Positions 46,930-57,268 of a stretch of 57,924 bases of DNA are shown here, piece after piece. This DNA is from Reclinomonas americana ATCC 50394. Its lineage: Eukaryota > Jakobida > Jakobea > Jakobida. The notes under the pieces were generated by a model that was not told where the DNA came from, made no database searches, and was given only the letters and a program-made list of their open reading frames with translations. The stretch's first letter is position 1; each line of letters starts with the position of its first letter. Location of the stretch: NCBI GenBank assembly GCA_048213135.1, contig PS015213.1:95375-153298 (forward strand). The letters run 5' to 3'. A program made the translations under genes and the position numbers.

Positions 46930-47232
46930 NNNNNNNNNNNNNNNNNNNNNNNNNNNNNNNNNNNNNNNNNNNNNNNNNNNNNNNNNNNNNNNNNNNNNNN
47001 NNNNNNNNNNNNNNNNNNNNNNNNNNNNNNNNNNNNNNNNNNNNNNNNNNNNNNNNNNNNNNNNNNNNNNNNNNNNNNNNNNNNNNNNNNNNNNNNNNNN
47101 NNNNNNNNNNNNNNNNNNNNNNNNNNNNNNNNNNNNNNNNNNNNNNNNNNNNNNNNNNNNNNNNNNNNNNNNNNNNNNNNNNNNNNNNNNNNNNNNNNNN
47201 NNNNNNNNNNNNNNNNNNNNNNNNNNNNNNNN
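46930..47232. other. assembly gap, 303 N, between divergent genes
   Basis: Run of N beginning 7 bp upstream of the universal stress protein start codon. It hides the shared upstream region of that gene and the LRR gene on the plus strand. Confidence 0.99.
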
Positions 47233-47288
47233 CAAAAAGAAGAGGAGAATAGCGACAGGACACTCTCACTTTATTGCCACGAGCGATG

Positions 47289-49773
47289 AGGTTTGTCGAC
47301 TTGCCTCTGCCTGCAGTTGCGTTGCCGCTCTTCCCGCACCTCATCTCTCTCCTGCCTCTCACTGCACTGTTCGCGGTGTTGCAGGAGGTGTGGCACAGTT
47401 TCGTTCTCCGCTCATCGCCCTCTGCTCTCTCTTCCCCCAGTCTCACTGCGAACGTGCACAGATGTGTTCTCGTTTCTGACATCCGCAGATGTGCGATCAG
47501 TGGCCACCGTCGGTGTCGGTGTTGCGCCGCTGTTTGGTACGCGCGAGAGTGAGTTGTCAGTTCATACATGACTGTCTCTCTGTGTAATCCACACTCCACG
47601 TAGTGTGCGGCCTGCACGAGGTGACAATGGCGTTGCGTGCTGGCACGTACCAACAGCTGCATCGGCTTCTTCGCGAGGAGGAGGCCGTGCGCATGTGGCA
47701 TCGCTTCCGGCTGGAGGTGACTGCGCCGGTCAAGGAGAGTCGTCGTGCAGCGTCGTGGTTCGTGCCGGCGTTGCTGTCGCGTGCACCGCAGTTGCAGTCG
47801 CTGGAGATCGATGCGAGTTGCGTTGTTGTTGTCGGGCGACGTGACTTGGTGTCGATGGCCGATCGATACGCAACAGTTGTTCCGCCGGGTGTCGGTTCGC
47901 CGGAGATGCGTGACGCACAGCACTGGTGGCTAGGCTGTGCTGGTGGCCCGGGTGTGGATGGTGGCGATGCAGATGCAGATGACGACGATCTGCTGCTACA
48001 ACTGGGGGACTTTGATGCCGACGACGAGGATTTTCGCCAGCAAGATGACGACTTTGATGACGACGACGACGACGACGACGATGACTACGAGACTGCAGGC
48101 GGTGGTGCTATGCTCGCGGTGCGCATGTGGGAGGCGTCGCAAGCACGACGAGCTGCGCGGCATGGCGGTGGTAGTGGCGGCGGTGGAGTTGAGCGTACGC
48201 TAACCACGGCGCAGCGGTGGTGGGCGAGTGCACTGGAGGCGGTGTCGGGCGCCACTGCCCTCCGATCGCTGTGCATCCGCTTTGAGCGACCTCCAGTGTC
48301 GGTACTGCATGCTGCCACGTGTAGTCCGCTGCCCTCTCGCGCCCTGCTGTGTCAGCTGCGCATGCTGACCATTGGCGGCGTGGTTCTGTCGCTTGGTTGC
48401 GTTGGGAAAAAGTGTGTGTTGGGAGCATTTTATGTGGCTACGCTATTCATCCGCAGTGTTTTGCAGACGATCATGTGGCCCTCATGCAAATCGTGTGCAC
48501 GGATCCCGCATGCACGACGCAGCACCTCACGCTGTCGGGTGCGCTGTGTCTTTGGCGGTTTCTTCGCGTTGTGCCACAAAAATACTGAAAAATGAGAGAC
48601 CTCGCCACAGGCACTCTGCCGCTGGCCCGCGCAACCGACATTCAGCGCACAGTAGAGGCGCTGGCAGAGCAGCTGGGCATGTCGGCGAGTCGCGCTCTGC
48701 CACTACTGACGTTTGAGTTTGCCGACAATCAGCTCGATCCACGGGAGCTGCAACCGTTGCTGGCAGTGGTTCGCGAACACCGCAAGCTGGTGCACTTTGG
48801 TGTCGGCGGCCACCGCCTGTTGGGGTCGACGGAGGGCGTGCAGCTGGTGGCCAACGAACTGATTCGGCGAACGTCCTCGTTGCGCTCGCTGTCGGTGGCC
48901 GGCGCTCCGGGAACGCTGGTTTCGCTGGACCCCATTTTCGATGCCATCAGCTCCGACGGGGTGTGTCGACTCACCTCGTTGGACTTGTCGCGCGTGTGGA
49001 GTTGCGCAACGCGCACGCCAGAGAACGCCACAAACGCACCCACTCTGTCCTGACATCTGAGATACAGCACTCGACAATATGAATGTGGCCGAGCCGGATC
49101 CTGACGCCATGTCGGTGGCTTGGGCGGCGCTGCGCGAATCGCCGCTGGTCACACTCAAGTTGAATGGTGCGTGCATGAGGCGCGTGTTGGCGGCCTTTCC
49201 GCCTTTCTCATTCTCGCGACACAGAGAACTGGCTCCACGAGGACGATCTGGAGATGCTGGGCACGGCGGTGGTGTGGAGCAGCAGTCTGGAGGTGCTGGA
49301 GATCAGCGGCATGATCCTGGATCCGGACTCGATTGCAGGTATCCTCATCCCAGTTATCCGCGTGTTGAAGGGTGTGGCTCAAGCCGGGGGTACGCAGCGT
49401 TCGACAACCTCGTGCGACTGCTGGTGAATGACAGCGCGCTAAAGACACTCATCGCTCGTGGCAACGATCTGAGTGGTGCTGGCCTCGTCTCGGCGCTGCG
49501 TCACAATGAGACACTCCAGCATTTGGATGTGCAAAGTTACCACGCTTCTCTTTTTTATGACTGCGTGCGCTGGACTCACACACGGCCTGTTCTGCAGACA
49601 ATGCCGTAAGTGCAACCACCGTCCAGCGTCTCACCGACTCACTGCTGCTCAATGGCGGTCACGTGCTGCGATTTCTTGATCTGCGCTACAACGACGTGAG
49701 CCGCGATGCGGAGACGTGTGCATATACCGCGAGCACTCTCGTTGCTGCCGGCGTCTTCGACATCCGGCTTTGA
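47289..49773 (+). CDS. leucine-rich-repeat protein with F-box-like N-terminus
   Basis: LRR proteins bind other proteins; with an F-box they recruit substrates to SCF ubiquitin ligases. The start is uncertain; ATG 47287-47289 or a nearby one leads to hydrophobic LPLFPHLISLLPLTALF. A second exon has TCTDVFSFLTSADVRSVATV, which has the FSFLxxxDxRxVxxV look of an F-box. Then follow LREEEAVRMWHRFRLEV, LLSRAPQLQSLEID, an acidic insert (about 47960-48090, DFDDDDDDDDDDYE), LRSLCIRF, LLTFEFADNQLDPRELQPLL, SSLRSLSVAG, LTSLDLSR, PLVTLKLN, SLEVLEISGMILD, LKTLIARGNDLSGAGLV, LQHLDVQ and LRFLDLRYNDVS: ribonuclease-inhibitor-like repeats of about 28 residues. The stop is TGA 49771-49773. At least seven introns. 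Confidence 0.7.
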
Positions 49774-49811
49774 AGTCCGCGGGATACATGGGCTACTGGT
49801 ACATTTATTAC

Positions 49812-52668
49812 TTACAGATGATGGAAATGGATGGACTTGGAGCGACGATTGAAACGCTGCTCCCAGTCGGTCGCGTCAGGAGTTCTTGCGAGCGCCTGCT
49901 CGGCTTCACCTGTCGAGGCGACTGTCAGGTGTGCAAGAAGTGGCGGTCCTATGCTTACGCACACATAGTGTGACTTACCATCGCTGTTGACTAGTGGTAC
50001 AGAGAGCGCACGCAAACGGGCGCTCTCGGTGGTCGGCAGCATGGCGACAGACGCCTCCAACTCGATGGTTTGCGCCGATTGTGCGTTAGGGTCGGTCGCC
50101 GTATCTTGCAAGTGCACTGGCTGAAACGGGAGAGGCGTCAGCTTGAAGGCACGGAAGCCGTCGCAGTTGGTCAGATGCTCGTTCTCCACACGAATGAAAC
50201 TCCACACGACACGGCGAGTGACTTCGGCGGCGGCGAGACCGACTTGCACAAACGGTCTCGCCAGACTGTTGCGTACAATAATGGTAACCTGCACGACGAG
50301 AGTCACGACAAGACAACGGGGGGGAGAGCACGCGCGCACACACGTACCTGCACGATCCATGCCATGCGGAGAACACAGTTGAGGAAAAAGGCCACATAGT
50401 ACACAAACTTGGGGAACGTCAGTTGCTGCAAAAAAAAAAAAACGCAAGCAATGAGCACGCATGCATGAGAGTTGGCAGAGAACGAAGCCCATATGGCGAG
50501 CTCTCAACCTTGCGAAGGAGCCAGTGTTTCTTTTGCTTGAAATCCAACAGTCCCCAGTCCATCTGTTTGCGGCGCGCAAGTGGGTACATGCACGCATGTA
50601 ATGAAGCAAGCTCTAGGCGCCGCACAACGAAACCTTCAAGTCCCAGTACAGACGAAGGACCGCCGATACGACGTAGCTGACGATCAGTGGCACCAAGTAG
50701 CGCCCATCGTACGTCTCGAGCACACCAAACACGACGTTGGGGAACGCCGAAAAATACTTGACGGCGTTGGCCAGATGTGGCCACGCGTGACGCGTGTCTC
50801 GATACCGCCGTAAGCATTGCAGCATGCGCCACAGATACGGCAAGCCCAGTGCCAGTGCAGTGATTGTCCGATTCAGCGTCAGACCAAGCGGAACCTCACT
50901 TGTCGCCACGGCCGCCATACTCGCGAAGAAGTCGTTCAGCGCGGATGTCAGGCTGGTGAAAATGTCGCCGAGGAACACGTCGCCAAACGTCACCATGTGG
51001 AACGGCGCCGTCACGATACGGAAGGTGGTGCGCAGGAAGAGCATGCGACCCGAGTAATTCATGATGCGAAACGGGTTGATCAGCACCAAGACCACTGCAA
51101 CGGAACGTAAGTGAACACAGAGAATTCGAAGACGGCTATCGCGAAGGCTCACACACTCGCACCGACCGCAACCACAGGATACACAAACACTTGTCGTGGA
51201 ACGGCGGTCTTCAGGTCGGACGAGATAATGGTCATCCACACCAAGAAGAAGACGCCACAGACCGCCATGAAAGCCGTGGCCACTGCCAGTGCCCTATGCG
51301 GGGTGAGGGTGGTGCGAGGGTCGAAGCCAAAGATGAACACGTAGTTGATCTTGTACAGTTGCCACACGTATGTGTTGAGGCTCCAGCCGACAAAGGCCAA
51401 GCCAATCACAAACAGGCAGCGGAATAGAGCCAGCTCGGCGGCGTAGTGCGCCGAGTTGATACTCGTCGACACATCGCCGTTGAACATGAAGCCGAGGGCC
51501 ATGAGGCACGATGCTGTCAGCCCGATGAACAAACCTCCGAGGAACGAGTCGGCGTGATGCGGTTGGCGCATTCCGCGAACCGACAGCGACGACGACGAGG
51601 TGGGCATGCGCGGATTGTGCACAAACAGCTTCTCGAAGAGTCTCTCCAGCTGATCGCACACCTGGCTGAGCTCAACCGCGTGCCGACCCAAATCCCACTC
51701 CTCGATCTTCTGCTGCGTGTCGGCCAGCGTCGCCTGGGGGGCGTGTCGACGCGCGCGCATTTTCTTGCGCACTTTCTTGAGCATCTTGAGTGCGGCCGTC
51801 ACGTTGAGAATGCTTTGCGCGAGATGCATGGAAGAGTGTCAGTCAGGCAGCAGGGGGGGCAAGCAACAGCACTCAAAAGATGAAGAGGAGGGCTCACCAA
51901 AAGTTCTCGAGGTGGAACACCATCGAGTACTGCTCCTTGAACGTGCGCTCCGCCGCGCTCAGCAGATCCGCGTACTCGGAGGCCGGCATTCTGAGCGCGT
52001 CCTTGGAGAGGAGCGAGCGAGGCGCCACCGTCTTCAGTTCCTCCCACCGCTGCATTGCCGGTGCCACGCGTTCCGCAAAGAAGCTGCTGGCCTTGGCCAT
52101 TTGCACGCGGTACGCCTCCAGAATGAGCTCCACGGCCAGCGCGCGCGTCACACACGGCACTTGGCTCGCCTCCAAAGCATCCAGCTGCAATGAGTTTGAG
52201 TGGCGTGAGAGGAAGAAGCGTCCAAAGGCGACGCGCACGCACGCATGCGCACGCACCTCGACAATCGCCGACACGCCCAGGTTGAAGTGCCGATTGATGT
52301 GACCGAGGCGCTTGATGACGGTGAACGAGTCACTCGCCGGCAGACTCGGCTCACTGCTGGAATCCACTTCCACAGCTGCCGCTCCTGCCGCACCGCCGCT
52401 AACCAGTGACACAAGCTCGGTGTTCGCGCCCTCCGACGACACGGAATGCGCTCGGTGCTCACGTAGCTTTTGGCGCACACATGCGTGAACAGAGTGCACA
52501 GAGAGAGAGGAGAGGAGAGGAGAGGGAGAGAGAGAGGCCGCTCACCGGAGCAGGGAGTGCGAGGGCGTCGCCGAGGATTGAGACCATTTTCTTCAGCGCC
52601 TTGTAAGCAAAGTACTGCGAGAACCATTCGGGCACCGAGTACTCGTAGAGACGACGCCCGAATTTCAT
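49812..52668 (-). CDS. SPX-EXS phosphate exporter, XPR1/PHO1/SYG1 family
   Basis: Exports inorganic phosphate across the plasma membrane or an endomembrane. ATG 52666-52668 opens [20 protein letters not shown], then AYKALKKM, the defining SPX start. The rest of the SPX domain runs to about 51900 ([15 protein letters not shown]) and includes [15 protein letters not shown]. Then come membrane helices [37 protein letters not shown] and [20 protein letters not shown]. The EXS domain (about 51110-50070) shows [77 protein letters not shown] and [20 protein letters not shown]; the last is the EXS FxRxExEHxxNC hallmark. The tail ends [11 protein letters not shown] at TAA 49812-49814. The SPX lysine motif is atypical (see findings). 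Confidence 0.93.
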
Positions 52669-53235
52669 TCTTTTGCTGCAAGCAGCGTCTGCATGCGCGT
52701 GGCCACAAGTGGAAAAGTTTCTGAGAGAAATCGAAGAGCTGAACCAATCAATGTCTGCAAACAGGGGTTTCGGACAGAGGCAGCAGGTGGCTCCACCACT
52801 GCGCTGGCGAGCAAGCGAGAGAAGAAGTGTGCGTGCGAACTGCGCCACGTGCCGACTGCGATGCGGCGCAGCACCTGTCCATTTCCTGAAAGAAGTCGAT
52901 GAAAATGACGATTGCCGCGGTCACACACACTTTCCGCAGTGCCCACTACTGCGCACAGGTCTCTCGCACACTCGCTGGTGTCCGGGTGCAACAAACACCA
53001 CGCCGGGTCTGCATATAGACGCGTAAACGCCCGAGTGCGACAGTTGCTCGCATTGCGCGGGAGTTTTGATAACTGCTCCCTCTCTCTCTCAGGTGCGGTG
53101 AGAGAGTGCACACACGCATATTTACACACACACATTCTGTTGCCGTTCGTCTCACGCGTGCAGCGTTGCAGGGCAACTCGCAAAAAGCTCCCTTTCTCCG
53201 TTTGAACACATTCCAACAAGATCTTCCGATCAGCG
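52669..53235. promoter_or_regulatory. divergent promoter region, XPR1-like / tetraspan gene
   Basis: 567 bp without a convincing gene on either strand. It contains a CT-rich tract (about 53079-53091, CCTCTCTCTCTC) followed by CAGG, which could be the 3' end of a 5' UTR intron of the plus-strand gene, and a short CA tract near 53130. The open frames here are short and low in quality. Confidence 0.45.
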
Positions 53236-54578
53236 ATGAGTGACAGCGCAGCGAATGGCCACACGTCGTCGCGACCGACGCAGGAGCTAAAGATCCGCGA
53301 CTTGAACACCAGAGAGGGACCAGGTGCGTTGGCGATCGCATCTCATCGTCGATCCAATGTGTCGACGTCACACACACTCATGATCGCACACACATGCACA
53401 GGAATGACCACTGGTCGCGCCCTCGCCATTGTGTGTCTGGTACTGGTCGGCGGAGCGATCGCTTGCTGCGTCCTCGGCCTCAAGTCGTGGCACTGGATGT
53501 TGCGTGTGTGTGTGTACGGTTTCGCAGCTCTCCGTCTGAAAACTCACGCTGTCACTCTCCTCCCTCTCTCCGCGTGCCTCCGACGACACAGCAAACAAGA
53601 CTGCAGACCGGCGTACTATTTCGAAGTCGGCCTCCGCAATGGGTTTGTTTGCTGCAACAGCCAATCATGAAACTTGTCACTTTCCGCTCTTGTGTGACAC
53701 TGGCGTGTGCACGCAGGTGGCTGTGCACGAACTACGACGACCCTGTGAATGGACCGGCGTGCTACACGGGGAGCACGAGTGACGCGCAGATCAATCGCGT
53801 CGTTGCGTGTGTTTTTCGATATTTTGTAGGTGGTCTGATCACATCGGTGAACGCGTTTCCCTCTCTCGACGCCGCAGACGCTCGGTGTCGGTGCCAGTGG
53901 CACGGGCATGGCCTGCCTCCTCTTCGTCTTCCTCTTGATCTATGTGATTCGACCGCTGACCGCGATCAAGTGGGTGTGCGCGGTGCGTCCAACAGAAAAC
54001 TGTCGATGTTGTCGTCGTGTCGTCTCACATCGTGTTGCATGTGTTTGTCATTGCAGGTCATTTCCTTCATCTCGTGGGGGGTTCGTGCGATGCTGGTTTC
54101 CCTGTGCCTTAGTGTGTGATCGCTGTGCTCATGCATTTTTCTTCTGCTGCAGCTGTGCCTCGCCGCTGTCGCGTACTACACCAACCAGAACACGCTCGGA
54201 CCGTGCGACCCGCTGTACGGAGTGAACGGCAAGGCAGTTGCGTCGAATGCAGGGATGCATGTGTAGTGCACCTGGCGTCGTGCTTCCTCTCACTCGCCCC
54301 TTTCCGATTGCAGAAATGGGACTGGAGCTACATCATCTTCTGGTACGTGAACTGCTGCTGCACTCGCGTGTGGCGTGCTGCCCTCCGTGCTCACACGCTA
54401 CGCATGCAGGGTCGGCACGTGGCTCGTGTTTGTGACGCTCATCCTGTCCTTCTTCTTCCGCGATGACGCCGCCGCTCGCCGGGCGGTGAGTCCCTCCGCC
54501 GCCAACTACACTCCATCGGGACGGGCAAAGGATGTCGAGGCTGGCCATGGCACGACCGACAACAAGTCAGCCTGGTAA
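53236..54578 (+). CDS. claudin-like four-helix membrane protein
   Basis: Not assigned to a named gene. From ATG 53236 the cytosolic start is MSDSAANGHTSSRPTQELKI. TM1 is ALAIVCLVLVGGAIACCVLG. The first extracellular loop, after splicing, holds GLRNGWLCTNYDDPVNGPACYTG, which has the G-L-x2-x-W-x-C-x(n)-C order typical of claudin/PMP22/amastin-like loops. TM2 is GVGASGTGMACLLFVFLLIYVI, then VISFISWGVRAML and LCLAAVAYYTNQ (TM3). TM4 is IIFWYVGTWLVFVTLILSFFF. The cytosolic tail ends GTTDNKSAW at TAA 54576-54578. Six or seven short introns separate the helices, most with (GT)n- or TGTG-rich donors. Such proteins act in cell contact or membrane organisation, but function cannot be read from the sequence. 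Confidence 0.7.
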
Positions 54579-54781
54579 TTCGATATCGCAGTGCGTTTTT
54601 TATGTATAGAATACTCGATTAAGAATCAGTCGGCGTGCTCTCTTTTTCTTCGTCTGCGTTTGTCTCGCCTTGAATAAATATTTGCAAAAGCTGCAACGTT
54701 CATTCGGAGCGTTCCGAACACATCGTATTGGGTGTCTCACTTTTGTCGCTCTTCTCGCACGCACAGGCAACCCCGCCCCCC

Positions 54782-56994
54782 ATGGCATCTGGTGAGTGCA
54801 CGTCAGAGGCACTTGCACACACTGTGTTTCACAGTCGACTGGGAGAGGGAGAGAGAGAGAGCACTGCATTGCAACGAGAAGCGACGACTGATGCATCGGA
54901 GCATTGTGTGTGTCACCATTCACTCACTCATTCGCACTCGTGCATGCATGCACGCACGCAGCTGCAGGATCCACCAACCGAATCGCCGCGACGATGCTCG
55001 ACCTCGTCGGTGGTGCGTGCGTGAGAGACAGAGTGTGTGGTCGTCTGATTGCATGTGCTCACGTGAATGCACGACAGGCACACCGATGGTGTACCTCAAC
55101 CGCGTGACCGAGGGCTGCGTCGCTCGCGTCGCCGTCAAGCTCGAGGCGCAAGAGGTGTGTCTGTGTGTGTGTCTGTGTGTGTCTCGACAATGGTGGACCG
55201 ACATGTCGCACTCACGCCCTCTCCTCGCACGCGCGCGCACGCAGCCTTGCGGCTCGGTGAAGGACCGCATTGGCAAGGCGATGCTGGATGACGCCGAGGA
55301 GCGCGGCATCATCACACCCGGCATCACGACCATTATCGAACCCACATCAGGGTGCGCACAGCGGCAGCAAGCTGTATCTCTCACTCGGGTTTGCAGCGTT
55401 ATTCACAGCTGACTTTTCTCGCTTGCTTGTTCTTTTCTTTTCCCTCTCGTGCGCAGCAACACTGGCATTGCGTTGGCCTTTGCCGCCGCCGTCAAGGGCT
55501 ACAAGGCCATCCTCGGTGAGGCCGCCCTCCCTTTCAGTTGTATGCTGTGCTGTGTGTTCGGTCTGCTCACACTTTTTTTTCGTTTTCCCACGCAACACAG
55601 TGATGCCGGATAGCTTCTCGATGGAGCGCCGTGTGTTGTTGCGTGCGTTTGGTGCCGAGTTGGTGCTGACGCCGCGCGAGTTTGGCATTCCCGGAGCTGC
55701 AGTTGAGTTTACCCGACATGTCCCTCCGCCTTTATCTGTCGCCTCACTCTTGCCCCCACTCCCTCGTGCTGCAGCGCAAGGCCAGGCAGATGCTGGAGGA
55801 GATCCCGAACTCGTGGATGCCCAACCAGTTTGGCAACCCAGCCAATCCTGCGATCCACTACAACACGTTGCGTTCCTTGTGCTGCGGGTGTGGAACGAGT
55901 GGAAAAGTGAAGGCTCACTCCACACGCACACGCAGCACTGGCCCGGAAATCTGGCGCGACACCGCAGGCGAAGTCGACATTTTCGTCGGTGGTGTGGGCA
56001 CTGGTGTGTGAATTCGACGAGTTTCGCCCCCTGCTCTGCTGGCTCACTCATGTGCGTCCTTGTGTCAGGCGGCACCATCTCCGGTGCTGTCAAGTTCCTG
56101 AAGGAGCAGAAGCCGAGTGTGAAGGTGCCGCCATAACTGATCGTGCTGTGTGCACATCTCCTCCTCACTGATGCACGCGCGTCGGCATGCAGGCGTTCGC
56201 CGTGGAACCCGTCGAGTCGGCTGTCCTCAGCGGCAACAAGCCCGGTCCGCACATGATCCAGGGCATTGGCGCCGGATTCAAGCCAGATGTTGCGTGCGCG
56301 TGTCGCGCCGACAAGAATCGACAATGTCTGTGCTCACTGGCAGTGCAGATCTATGACAGCGAGGTGGTCGACGGAATCATCCAGGTTTCGTCACAAACCG
56401 GTGAGTCTAGCGCAGCGCACTTTTGCATGATTTGTGTGTGTGCTCACGAAGCTGGCACACAGCTCTGACAATGGCGCGCCGCCTGCCCAAGGAGGAAGGC
56501 ATCTTCTGTGGCATTTCCAGCGGTGCAGCGGTGTGTGCCAGCAGCGTGCAGGGCAGTTGTGCTCTTTCTCCCCCCCCCCCCCTCACCTTGTGCACAGATT
56601 CACTGCGCAGTGGAGCTGGCAAAGCAGCCGGAGAACGAGGGCAAGCTGATTGTCGTTGCGTCTGTCACAGTCATGCAAGCAAAGTCGGTTTCGTTGGCGT
56701 CCCCCTCCTCATCGCTTGCGTATCTCGTCAGGTGGTGGAGCCCAGCTTTGGCGAACGCTGTTGCGTCGCAATCATTGCTGTCTGTGCTGTGTGAGTTTGT
56801 GTATTCACTCGGATGCGCTTTCTGCAGACCTGTCAACTGCTCTGTTCAAGGATCTCTTTGATGAATGCTCCGCCATGCCCACGGTTCCGTGCCCACCACC
56901 ACCGGCCGCGGCGGCTCCTGTCCCAGCTCCTGCTCCTGCTCCGTTGTCGCCAAATTCCGGTGCCGGAGCCTCGACCAACTCATCCGCTCTCTAA
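54782..56994 (+). CDS. cysteine synthase / O-acetylserine sulfhydrylase
   Basis: PLP enzyme making cysteine from O-acetylserine and sulfide. ATG 54782-54784 gives only MAS before the first intron; splicing gives [23 protein letters not shown]. Then come [21 protein letters not shown] (Schiff-base Lys in SVKDRIG), [113 protein letters not shown] and [11 protein letters not shown] (phosphate-binding GISSG). All family motifs are present in order. The C-terminus [20 protein letters not shown] and on to TNSSAL is a Pro/Ala extension the family normally lacks; TAA 56992-56994. Short N-terminus and no presequence, so probably cytosolic. About twelve introns. Confidence 0.93.
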
Positions 56995-57268
56995 AGCACA
57001 CCCCGTGCTTCCGCTTTGTTGGCGAGAATGTAGTGGAGACTGTTTCGTTAAGTCACGCGACTGCAATCTTTGCATTTCCGAGAGCCTTGACCCTTCGTCC
57101 TTGTGCACTTCAACCCCTGCATCTGACTCTTGATCCTTGGCACGACAACTAGAAGGTGATCAAGGTTGGCCCTCCGCGCACGTCGCTTCCGTCTCGTCGC
57201 AGTTGTCTCGTGTCCTCTTCGAGCGTCCTACTTCGTTGCTCCCTTTTCCGTCTCGTCGAGAACAAGGA
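56995..57268. other. intergenic spacer, cysteine synthase to ATP11
   Basis: 274 bp in tandem orientation. It must contain the 3' end of the cysteine synthase gene and the start region of ATP11. No AATAAA and no TATA box stand out. TCGTCTCGTC-type repeats at about 57190-57260 are the only notable feature. Confidence 0.5.

Noticed and set aside
45581-47923. Very long minus-strand open frame (780 codons)
   Set aside because: It spans two N runs that read as open by default. The real signal is the universal stress protein gene in spliced frames, plus the antisense of the LRR gene.
52900-53210. Extra gene in the spacer between the XPR1-like and tetraspan genes
   Set aside because: The frames are short, Cys/His/Thr-rich, and match reading through CT and CA tracts; none shows a domain or sensible exon structure.
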